Shown in pieces: positions 53,944-61,445 of a stretch of DNA of 64,000 bases (within the stretch, counting starts at the first letter, position 1; every line of letters starts with the position of its first letter). Location of the stretch: NCBI RefSeq assembly GCF_028561335.1, contig NZ_JAQQTG010000006.1, positions 186,317 through 250,316 of the forward strand, written 5' to 3'. The position numbers were made by a program, and so were the translations under genes. The notes under the pieces are model-generated. The model had not been told where the DNA came from. It worked only from the letters and a program-made list of their open reading frames with translations, and did no database searches. The DNA is from Aequorivita todarodis (lineage in GTDB: Bacteria > Bacteroidota > Bacteroidia > Flavobacteriales > Flavobacteriaceae).

Positions 53944-54480
53944 CTAAGAATATTCTGCCTTCTTTCCCACGATTCCTTTATAAAAAGAACGGAGTTTTCG
54001 GGTATCTGCCTCAATATTGCCCGTGGGATAAAATGGTTCGTTTACAATAACTCTCTTTGTGGGATAATCAAAGGCTACCGCAATGATGGGAACGTTTGCA
54101 GCCAAGGCAATATAGTAATACCCTGTTTTCCAAACGGCCACCTTTTTCCGGGTGCCTTCGGGCGATAAAGCCAATCGAAATTCGTCCTTGGCCTTGAATA
54201 TTTCAGCAATTGCCTCAACTTGGTTTTGTCCCGGGCTTCTATCCAGGGGCGCGCCCCCCATCCATCGGAAATACGAGCCAAAGGGCCATTTAAACAATTC
54301 CTTTTTGGCGATATAATTAATTTCGGTTTTTAATATCTTTCGGGCAAAAGCGCCAATATAAAAATCATGCCAACTGGTATGCGGTACAACAATTACTACG
54401 GCTTTTTTTATTGAAGGGTCGAAGGAACCTTCAATTTTCCAGCCCATTAATTTTTCAAAAATAAATTTTGTTAGACCCAT
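53944..54480 (-). CDS. 1-acyl-glycerol-3-phosphate acyltransferase-like (PlsC)
   Basis: A 178-residue acyltransferase domain. The catalytic HxxxxD is in HTSWHDF, the substrate motif SPEGTRKKV, and the glycine/proline motif GGAPLDRS. It is shorter than classical PlsC and without clear membrane helices. It follows the KdsB-KdnB gene by 16 bases on the same strand, which suggests a role in lipid A or related envelope lipid. Confidence 0.85.
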   Translation of the reverse strand: MGLTKFIFEKLMGWKIEGSFDPSIKKAVVIVVPHTSWHDFYIGAFARKILKTEINYIAKKELFKWPFGSYFRWMGGAPLDRSPGQNQVEAIAEIFKAKDEFRLALSPEGTRKKVAVWKTGYYYIALAANVPIIAVAFDYPTKRVIVNEPFYPTGNIEADTRKLRSFYKGIVGKKAEYS

Positions 54481-54496
54481 TTAGATGGCGTTCTTA

Positions 54497-56326
54497 TTAC
54501 ATTCTTAGATATAATCCTCTAAGTTTGTCTGGGGTAATTATTGCTTCCCAATTACTTCCGAGAGCATTCTCCCATAGCGGAACCATTCCCAAAGCCACGG
54601 TAATCATTGTATCCATCTGCTCTTCGGAAAGGTTTTTGCAGATTCCCTGTGGAATTTCAACCCCGTGCTTTTCAACCATTTTTTTGAAGAGCGCCACATC
54701 CTTTGGATAGAATTCCTCCAAATGTTGAAAAACAATACAGTTCCCCACCCCGTGCTTTGTGCCCAAAACGTAGCCCAGCCCATAGCTCATGGCGTGCGCA
54801 ACGCCCACTTGCGAATAGGCTATGCTCATTCCACCGTGCCAGGAAGCCATCATCAATTTGGCCCGCGACTCTTCCTCGGAAAGCGAATCGCCCAAGAATA
54901 TTTCCATACACAAATCGTACGCCTTTTCACCATAACTCTGGCTAAAGGCATTTAGAAACGTACCGTTCAATGATTCCACACAATGGATAAAGCAATCCAT
55001 CCCGGTAAAGAACCATTGGTTTTTGGAAACGCCCTTGGTAAGCTCCGGATCAAGGATTACTTGGTCAAAAGGTGTAAAGTCGCTGTTAATGCCCAATTTG
55101 CGAATAGGCCCCGTTAAAACCGTTGTTCGTGAAACTTCTGCACCGGTACCAGAAATAGTTGGAACGCCCACGTGGTAAACCGCTTTGTGCTTTACCAAAT
55201 CCCACCCTTGATAGTCTGCGGCACTTCCTTGGTTTATCAACATTATGGAAACGGCTTTTGCCAAATCCATCACGGTACCGCCGCCAATACCTATAATTCC
55301 CGAAGGCGTGTAAGTGAATTCTGTTTTAATATCCTTTACCAAGTCGTCAACCTGCGACGTTTTTGGTTCTTCCTCGGCGGAGACGAATATCAATTTATCA
55401 TTGAAGCGAAGGTTTATTCTATCTAAAAATTCAGTATTTCTCTCAAAAACATCATCTACCAAAAATATGAAAGGTGCCTTTTCCTTTTTATGGGAAGCAA
55501 GAATCGAGGAAAGTTGATCAAAACATCCTTCCCCGAAAACCACTTTGGGGACCATAGGGAAGTTTCTGAATTTATTATTGACGGTATCGGGTTTGTTCTG
55601 TTTCAATATCTTATTCGCTCTCGCAAGATCTTCCGGGGTATCTATTTCTACACCATTTGTATTTGAAATGGCCATTTTTATGTTTTTTCCGTATTCCAGG
55701 TAACGGATACATTCTATTTTTTCCACGGCTTCCAAAGAACGCATGGGCAGGCGGTAAAAATCCATTATGGCCTGCTTTCTGAACGCATAAATGCCCTTGT
55801 GCTTGTAGTACTGCATCGCCACATTTTTATCGCGTGGATATGGAATGGGCGAACGTGAAAAGTAGAGTGCAAAATTGTCCTTATCAACAATTACCTTCAC
55901 ACAATTGGGGTCGCTAATTTCTTTCCAGTCGTGGATTTCGGTCATCAGCGAGGCCAAATCTATTTTGTCGGCATCCGGTTCGTTGAATACCGCAAGCACT
56001 TTTTCCAGCCCTTCCCTATTTGTGAAAGGTTCGTCTCCCTGCACGTTTACCACAATATCCACGTCCATGTTTTCAACAGCCTCGGCAATGCGGTCGCTGC
56101 CGCAATCGTGCTCTTTTTGGCTCATGATGGCTTTTCCGCCATTGGTTTCAATTTCTTGAAAAATCACCTCGCTATCCGTTACCACATACACCTCATCAAA
56201 AAGATTTGTTGCTTTCGCGGCTTCATAAGTTCTTACTATCACAGGTTTTCCGCCCAAGTCCTGCATTAATTTTCCTGGAAATCGAGACGCGCCATAACGC
56301 GCGGGAATCATTGCTATTATTTTCAA
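54497..56326 (-). CDS. KdsB-KdnB fusion: CMP-Kdo synthetase plus Kdo 8-oxidase-like domain
   Basis: A 609-residue two-domain protein. Residues 1 to about 243 are CMP-Kdo synthetase ([20 protein letters not shown], ...VNVQGDEPF, ...[12 protein letters not shown], ...[12 protein letters not shown]). Residues about 256-609 are an iron-type alcohol dehydrogenase domain ([37 protein letters not shown], metal-site His in [15 protein letters not shown] and TKHGVGN) closest by texture to KdnB, which oxidises Kdo at C8 before KdnA adds an amino group. The fusion would channel Kdo to Kdo8N. No kdnA-type aminotransferase is in this window. A short linker rich in Asn/Lys joins the domains. Confidence 0.85.
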   Translation of the reverse strand: MKIIAMIPARYGASRFPGKLMQDLGGKPVIVRTYEAAKATNLFDEVYVVTDSEVIFQEIETNGGKAIMSQKEHDCGSDRIAEAVENMDVDIVVNVQGDEPFTNREGLEKVLAVFNEPDADKIDLASLMTEIHDWKEISDPNCVKVIVDKDNFALYFSRSPIPYPRDKNVAMQYYKHKGIYAFRKQAIMDFYRLPMRSLEAVEKIECIRYLEYGKNIKMAISNTNGVEIDTPEDLARANKILKQNKPDTVNNKFRNFPMVPKVVFGEGCFDQLSSILASHKKEKAPFIFLVDDVFERNTEFLDRINLRFNDKLIFVSAEEEPKTSQVDDLVKDIKTEFTYTPSGIIGIGGGTVMDLAKAVSIMLINQGSAADYQGWDLVKHKAVYHVGVPTISGTGAEVSRTTVLTGPIRKLGINSDFTPFDQVILDPELTKGVSKNQWFFTGMDCFIHCVESLNGTFLNAFSQSYGEKAYDLCMEIFLGDSLSEEESRAKLMMASWHGGMSIAYSQVGVAHAMSYGLGYVLGTKHGVGNCIVFQHLEEFYPKDVALFKKMVEKHGVEIPQGICKNLSEEQMDTMITVALGMVPLWENALGSNWEAIITPDKLRGLYLRM

Positions 56327-56364
56327 GATAACGTTTTTTTAAAATGATTTCAAAAATAAGAAGA

Positions 56365-56943
56365 TTAAGTTCTTGGCGCTCTTTTTTTCCGAAGCTTTTT
56401 GTAAAACCTAAAAATTACGAAGAAAAGAAACAGCACTAACACAAAAGCAATAATGGGAACAAAAATGGAAGCCACCGCCATGACTATTGAAGTACCGGTT
56501 TCCACTGTGGTCAGAACTGGATTTGCCAGTCCTCCGGTCGTGGTGCTTGACGTAAGCCGGGCAGCTGAAGTATTTCCTTTGATTGCCGCCGCTGTTCCGC
56601 CCCCTGCTATTATAGCCAAGGCCCAAGTTACCACAGGGCTTAAATCCGTAACCGTTGCAACCATTACAGCAGTTCCGGCCAAGGTTGCCAAAGGCAGGGC
56701 GATGGTATCCAGCACATTGTCCAGCCACGGAATATAGTAGCCGAAAATTTCAATCAAAGTGGCAACTCCCATAGTGATTACCGCAGTAAGGCTTCCAACC
56801 CATTGCCAGCTTTCGTTTAAGGGGATTACATCGTAATAACCCGCCAAGCTCAAAATCAACAAGGGAAAGAACACGCGAAAACCGACGGCCGCTGAAAGGC
56901 CGATACCGAGAAAGATGCTGATAATTATATCGAAAGTTTCCAT
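56365..56943 (-). CDS. DUF4126 membrane protein
   Basis: A 192-residue membrane protein of about five helices with the DUF4126 texture (ISIFLGIGLSAAVGFRVFFP, ALPLATLAGTAVMVA, WALAIIAGGGTAAAIKGNTS and TTGGLANPVLTTVETG). Function unknown. The start at 56943 (METFDII) is preferred to one 29 codons upstream in low-complexity sequence. Confidence 0.85.
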   Translation of the reverse strand: METFDIIISIFLGIGLSAAVGFRVFFPLLILSLAGYYDVIPLNESWQWVGSLTAVITMGVATLIEIFGYYIPWLDNVLDTIALPLATLAGTAVMVATVTDLSPVVTWALAIIAGGGTAAAIKGNTSAARLTSSTTTGGLANPVLTTVETGTSIVMAVASIFVPIIAFVLVLFLFFVIFRFYKKLRKKRAPRT

Positions 56944-57046
56944 TGGGAGTTTATGGGTTGAGAAGTTGATGAGTCGATGGGACGATGAGTTTAGGAGGTT
57001 TAGGTATGCAAAGGCGTCATAAAAGTACAAAATTTCAGATTAATTA

Positions 57047-57081
57047 GCATCGGCCAGCCGGCATCCAGCATCCATCATTCC
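57047..57081. repeat. Heptamer-period array, five units
   Basis: GCATCGG CCAGCCG GCATCCA GCATCCA TCATTCC, overlapping the stop codon of the RecD/Pif1-like helicase (57075). Sequence differs from the other arrays but the period is again seven. Confidence 0.55.
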
Positions 57082-58499
57082 ACAAAAAATTCATCCTTAA
57101 AACCTATTAAGTACAATTTTTCCTGGGCTCGGGTAACGGCAGTATATAGCCAGCGCAGGTATTCCTTGTCAATTCCGTTGGGGAGATAGGGTTGTTCCAC
57201 AAAAACGGTATTCCACTGCCCACCCTGACTTTTGTGGCAGGTTATGGCATAGCTGAACTTCACTTGCAGCGCGTTAAAATATTTATTGTTCTTTACTGCC
57301 AAAAACTTCTTGTATTTGGATTTTTCGGAAGCGTAATCCTTCATCACTTCCTGATAAAGTTTATTTGATTCATCGTAAGTAAGCGAAGGACTCTCAGATG
57401 TTAATGTGTCCAAAAGAAGTACAGTTTCCAAAGGTTTCATATTTGGATAATCCACCATCCTGATTTTCACTTCGGCAAAACGGAAACCGTATAATTCCTT
57501 AAAAGCGAAAATTTCCAAAACCTCCACAATATCGCCATTGGCAATAAAACCGGCCTCGCTCGTGTTGTCCACCCAAAAATAATTGTTTTTTACCACCATT
57601 AAATAATCGCCAGCGGAAAGTTCCGATTCCTGAAAAAGAATCCGCTCCCGAATGCTTTGGTTGTATAGGTTCGCACGCTTATTGGATCGAACGATTATAA
57701 CCGTATCTTCATTTCCCAAAGCGGAATAGCTGTCATTAATGGCATCCATAATTTCCTGGCCATCTATAGGGCGGATAACATCGGGAAAATTGACTCCAGA
57801 AAATTTAAATGCTTCATAAAGCTCATCGTCCAGACGCTCCCTAATTCTGGTGGCGTTCTCCAAAATACCGCTGTCCTTTTGCTGCCTAACCACTTCGTCC
57901 AGCTCCAGTTGGATTACTTCCCGGCTGTATTGGTTTTCCAGCACTCTGGCATCCAGCGCCGGACTGATGGAAAGATGCACGGGAGGCAACTGGGCCGAAT
58001 CGCCAATCAATAGCAGTTTGCAGTTATTGCCACTGTAAACATATTGCATCAAATCGTCCAGCAATGAACCGTTGCCAAAAAGTTTGGATTCTTGGTTAAT
58101 GTCCGGTATCATCGAGGCCTCGTCAACTATAAAAATGGTATCGCGGTGTTTGTTTTCCTGTAAGGTGAAGGAAACGCCCCCTTTTTCCGCTTTTGGAAAA
58201 TATATTTTTTTGTGAATGGTAAAAGCTTGTTTCTTGGAATAGTTGCTTATCACTTTTGCGGCTCTTCCCGTTGGCGCCAACAGTACGGAGCGTTTTTTCA
58301 CTTTCCCAAGATTTTTTACCAAAGAGCCCACAATCGTAGTTTTTCCGGTTCCCGCATATCCTTTCAGCAAAAACGTTTCATTTTTGCCTGTGCCCAACAC
58401 AAATTTTGCCAACAATTGAAGTGCAATATCCTGTTTGGCGGTGGTGTTATGGGGAAAATCATTCTTTAAAAAACCGTAAAATTCGGGTACGTTCATCAT
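57075..58499 (-). CDS. RecD/Pif1-like ATP-dependent DNA helicase
   Basis: A 474-residue SF1B helicase: motif I GYAGTGKTT, Q-region FVLGTGKNE, motif II FIVDEASMI, motif III LIGDSAQLPPV and C-terminal motif FSYAITCHKSQGGQW with AVTRAQ. It resembles the stand-alone RecD2/PIF1-like helicases of Bacteroidota, which work with the RecBCD-free repair route. Two adjacent ATG codons (58499, 58496) are possible starts. Confidence 0.9.
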   Translation of the reverse strand: MMNVPEFYGFLKNDFPHNTTAKQDIALQLLAKFVLGTGKNETFLLKGYAGTGKTTIVGSLVKNLGKVKKRSVLLAPTGRAAKVISNYSKKQAFTIHKKIYFPKAEKGGVSFTLQENKHRDTIFIVDEASMIPDINQESKLFGNGSLLDDLMQYVYSGNNCKLLLIGDSAQLPPVHLSISPALDARVLENQYSREVIQLELDEVVRQQKDSGILENATRIRERLDDELYEAFKFSGVNFPDVIRPIDGQEIMDAINDSYSALGNEDTVIIVRSNKRANLYNQSIRERILFQESELSAGDYLMVVKNNYFWVDNTSEAGFIANGDIVEVLEIFAFKELYGFRFAEVKIRMVDYPNMKPLETVLLLDTLTSESPSLTYDESNKLYQEVMKDYASEKSKYKKFLAVKNNKYFNALQVKFSYAITCHKSQGGQWNTVFVEQPYLPNGIDKEYLRWLYTAVTRAQEKLYLIGFKDEFFVE

Positions 58500-58573
58500 T
58501 CACTACTGTCAATAAGGGTTTAAAGATAGGTATGATTTTTTCGGAATATACTTTTACGAACAAAAAAAAATTG

Positions 58574-58581
58574 TAGATTTG
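58574..58581 (+). promoter_or_regulatory. -7 box TAGATTTG
   Basis: Exact TAnnTTTG match 42 bases before the ATG at 58624; promoter of the DUF3822/RsmD run. Confidence 0.5.
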
Positions 58582-58623
58582 CGATAGACCTTTTAGTAAA
58601 TCAACACTTAAATAAAATCAATA

Positions 58624-59286
58624 ATGAAATTAGTAATTCAGATTGTTCTTTGGATTGTCATCATCTTTTTGGGCTGGAAATTGTGGAATTCGGTCATGGG
58701 CCCGGTGGAATTCAACAAAATTAAGGAAGCGCGTTACGTTAAAGTAATCAAGAGTTTGAAGGACATTCAAGCTGCAGAACTTGCGCACAAAGAGATAACA
58801 GGAAGTTTTACGGGAGATTGGGACAGTTTGGTGCGTTTTATCGATACTGCTAAATTTGCCATCACCCAAAGAAGAGATACGAGTTATGCCGATGTTGCCA
58901 AAAACAAGGCCTATGGAATTGACCAAGGTTATTTTATTGAAGAATCCCTGATTGATACTTTAGGTTTCACCCCTGTTAAGGATTCACTTTTTGGAGGTAC
59001 CGACAGATACAAAACGATGATGAACGTGCCCATAGAAGGCGTAAATGCAAAATTTGATCTTAAATCCGGAAAAATCACAAAAAACGATGCCACCTACTCC
59101 GTTTTTGAGGCCAAAGTTTCAAAAAAGACAATATTATCAGATCTTGATAAAGACCTTGTAATACAAGAAATGCAAGTACAATCCGTAGATGGGGTTAATG
59201 GACCAGATATTAAAGTAGGTTCATTGGAAGAAGTGAATACTTCTGGAAACTGGCCAAAACTTTATGATTCTGCAAAAGACCAATAA
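58624..59286 (+). CDS. Membrane-anchored hypothetical protein
   Basis: A 220-residue protein with one N-terminal membrane helix (about 5-25) and a periplasmic or cytoplasmic soluble body: helical ARYVKVIKSLKDIQAAELAH, then mixed alpha/beta with DKDLVIQEMQVQSVDG. The start and composition resemble pilin-like or PilP-like membrane proteins. Its end overlaps the DUF3822 gene. Function unknown. Confidence 0.7.
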   Translation: MKLVIQIVLWIVIIFLGWKLWNSVMGPVEFNKIKEARYVKVIKSLKDIQAAELAHKEITGSFTGDWDSLVRFIDTAKFAITQRRDTSYADVAKNKAYGIDQGYFIEESLIDTLGFTPVKDSLFGGTDRYKTMMNVPIEGVNAKFDLKSGKITKNDATYSVFEAKVSKKTILSDLDKDLVIQEMQVQSVDGVNGPDIKVGSLEEVNTSGNWPKLYDSAKDQ

Positions 59287-60085
59287 CATACAAAACACAT
59301 TAAACAACAGACTGTCCGTTCAAGTTTCTTTGAACGGGCTTTCTTTTTTGGTGACAAACCCTGAAAGCGAAACCCCCGTTTTTTTTATTGAGAAAGCACT
59401 GGACCGCAGCACCACGCCAGAAGAATTATTAATGGACATTGAAGCCACTATGTTCAAAAACGATATTCTGAATGAAGCCTTTGCCGAGGTGGCCGTTGTT
59501 TATTCCACGCCCGTTTATAGCTTGGTACCTACTTCCCTTTTTGATGAAACAAAAGCCAGCGAATATTTAAAATTCAATTCAAAGATCCTGGCCAATGACT
59601 ACATGGCACACGATGTAATCGAAGAGCATGACATTACTGTGGTCTATGTTCCATTTATGAACATCAACAATTTTTTCTTTGACAAATATGGCTCTTTCAG
59701 CTATTACCACTCCATTACCATTATGCTGAAAGCAATTCTGGAAAAGGAAAAATACTCACTTCCGAAAATGTATTTACATTTTCAGAAAAACACCTTCGAT
59801 TGTATCGTTCTGAAAAACGGCGAACTTCAGCTTTGCAACAGCTATACCTATAAAACGCCCGAAGATTTTATCTATTACACCCTTTTCTGTATGGAACAGT
59901 TGCACTTGGATCCAGAAAATATCCCGGTAATACTTTGTGGCGAAATTGAAAAGGAGGATGACAACTTCAAAATTGCCTATACCTACATCCGCAATCTGGA
60001 ATTTATGGATTCAAATTTTACTTCCATAAAAAACTTGGGCAACGATAGGCCACACAACCATTTCATTTTAAAAAACACGCTTTAA
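59264..60085 (+). CDS. DUF3822 family protein
   Basis: A 273-residue protein of the DUF3822 family (LSVQVSLNGLSFLVTNPESE, VAVVYSTPVYSLVPTSLFDE, MYLHFQKNTFDCIVLKNGEL). The actin/ASKHA-like layout is reminiscent of PilM, but motif evidence is weak. The ATG at 59264 overlaps the previous gene by 23 bases. It is coupled to rsmD by TAATG. Confidence 0.82.
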   Translation: MILQKTNNIQNTLNNRLSVQVSLNGLSFLVTNPESETPVFFIEKALDRSTTPEELLMDIEATMFKNDILNEAFAEVAVVYSTPVYSLVPTSLFDETKASEYLKFNSKILANDYMAHDVIEEHDITVVYVPFMNINNFFFDKYGSFSYYHSITIMLKAILEKEKYSLPKMYLHFQKNTFDCIVLKNGELQLCNSYTYKTPEDFIYYTLFCMEQLHLDPENIPVILCGEIEKEDDNFKIAYTYIRNLEFMDSNFTSIKNLGNDRPHNHFILKNTL

Positions 60086-60618
60086 TGCGGATTATTTCGG
60101 GAACATATAAAGGAAGAAGACTAACGGCACCCAAAAATCTGCCCGTTCGCCCCACGACCGATTTTGCAAAAGAAGCCCTTTTCAACATTTTACGGGTTCG
60201 GTATTATTTTGATGAAATTGCCGTTTTGGATCTATATGCAGGAACAGGAAACATAAGCTTTGAATTCGCCTCGCGCGGGGTCCCCGTTATTACAGCGGTT
60301 GATGGGCATTTAGGATGCGTTCAGTATATTAATAAGGTTTCAGAAGAATTTGAATTCCCCATCAGTACCGTAAAATCTGATGTAAGTAAATATTTGGAGA
60401 AAGCATCGGGCAACTATGATGTTATCTTTGCAGACCCTCCCTATGACTTTACTACCGAAGCTTTAAAGGATTTGGTGGAAGTAATTATGGCCAATTCTTT
60501 GTTGAATTCAGAAGGAATGCTTATTATTGAACATGCAAAACAAAATGATCTTTCCTCACTTCCACATTTTGTAGAAGCTCGAAAATACGGAAGCTCCGTA
60601 TTCAGTTTTTTTAATTAA
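60085..60618 (+). CDS. rsmD: 16S rRNA (guanine966-N2)-methyltransferase
   Basis: A 177-residue RsmD: MRIISGTYKGRRLTAPKNLP, RPTTDFAKEALFNIL, SAM motif VLDLYAGTGNISFE and catalytic ADPPYDF. It methylates G966 of 16S rRNA during 30S assembly. Linkage to DUF3822 is typical in Flavobacteriia. Complete. Confidence 0.95.
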   Translation: MRIISGTYKGRRLTAPKNLPVRPTTDFAKEALFNILRVRYYFDEIAVLDLYAGTGNISFEFASRGVPVITAVDGHLGCVQYINKVSEEFEFPISTVKSDVSKYLEKASGNYDVIFADPPYDFTTEALKDLVEVIMANSLLNSEGMLIIEHAKQNDLSSLPHFVEARKYGSSVFSFFN

Positions 60619-60629
60619 AACATACACTC

Positions 60630-61013
60630 TTGTCGTTCACAAGCAAAACTATTGATCTAGGCTTCATTGTCATGGAGCTTACCGAACACTGTGTTACTGC
60701 CACTGTGAAGGAAGGTGTTTTAATTGAATTAGAGCATATCGCTGCGCTTCATGAAGTATTTGCCGAATATTACTCCGAAAGAAGTTTTGGTTATATTGAC
60801 AATCGAATAAACCAATACGCCATAAACCTAAATCCCGAACTCTACAATACTCGTTATGCCAAAATGGTTGGAATAGCCATTGTATGCTATACCGACAACT
60901 GTATCAAAAATGCAAATTTTGAAAAAACTTTCTACAATTGGCCCTTTGGCGTTTTTAAAGATTTGGATGAAGCAAAACTGTGGATTGAGAAATTAATTGC
61001 CGAAGAAAAATAA
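60630..61013 (+). CDS. SpoIIAA/STAS-like small protein
   Basis: A 127-residue protein, related in layout to the gene at 37860-38225: FGYIDNRINQYAINLNPELY, then AIVCYTDNCIKNANFEKTFY, then FKDLDEAKLWIEKL. Only a TTG at 60630 captures the first conserved-looking strand (DLGFIVMELTEH); the alternative ATG at 60672 would remove it, so a TTG start is preferred. It follows rsmD by 11 bases. Function unknown. Confidence 0.6.
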   Translation: MSFTSKTIDLGFIVMELTEHCVTATVKEGVLIELEHIAALHEVFAEYYSERSFGYIDNRINQYAINLNPELYNTRYAKMVGIAIVCYTDNCIKNANFEKTFYNWPFGVFKDLDEAKLWIEKLIAEEK

Positions 61014-61137
61014 AAAAATGCAGGCCTATAAGCCGGGTTCTGTCCCCGATTTAACATCGGGGCCTTATCATTTATCTAGACGTATGGTTACCCATACGCT
61101 CAATCTGCCTACCCTCCTGCATCGGGCGGGTACCCTC

Positions 61138-61155
61138 TCCCGATAGCTATCGGGA
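61138..61155. repeat. Dispersed 18-bp palindrome inside rnpB, copy 2
   Basis: TCCCGATAGCTATCGGGA, identical to the copies at 12097 and 62669, forming one hairpin arm of RNase P RNA. Confidence 0.88.
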
Positions 61156-61245
61156 CACAGGTTTACGTGGCATTTCACCGCATAGAGTTTACCTGATTTC
61201 ACTACAGCATTACCTGTACATCCTTTCTGTTGCACTTGTCCTGAA

Positions 61246-61265
61246 ATCCCCGCGAAGGCGGAGAT
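61246..61265. repeat. GCGAAGGCG-type palindrome inside rnpB
   Basis: ATCCCCGCGAAGGCGGAGAT, a hairpin with GAAG loop sitting before the conserved GTGCAACAG segment. It is nearly identical to the hairpin behind the dnaX slippery site (62522-62539). Confidence 0.8.
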
Positions 61266-61445
61266 CCCGACGGCCGTTAGCCGCTATGCTTCCCTGTGGT
61301 GCCCGGACTTTCCTCTCCCGAATTAACTTCGGCAGCGATAAGGCGGCCTGCTGCGCAAAAATACGCCAATGTTAATAAATATAGGAAAATACAAACAGCT
61401 ATTTTTTAAAAACCCGTTGTACATCTTTATATTTGTTTCCGCACT

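Larger units (their letters stand above)
61020..61353 (-). ncRNA. rnpB: RNase P RNA (class A type)
   Basis: Read on the minus strand the region contains the conserved GAGGAAAGTCCGGGC (near 61315-61300), AGTGCAACAGAAAG (near 61236-61223), GTAAACTCTATGCGG (near 61191), and the 3-prime ACAGAACCCGGCTTA near 61040. P1 is formed by GCAGGCC at the 5-prime end (61352-61346) pairing with GGCCTGC at the 3-prime end (61026-61020). It cleaves tRNA 5-prime leaders. Two of its arms are made of dispersed palindromes (61138-61155 and 61246-61265) which form ordinary hairpins and should be tolerated. Confidence 0.95.

Noticed and set aside
61020-61353. RNase P RNA on the plus strand
   Set aside because: Conserved segments read correctly only on the minus strand; the plus strand shows their complements.
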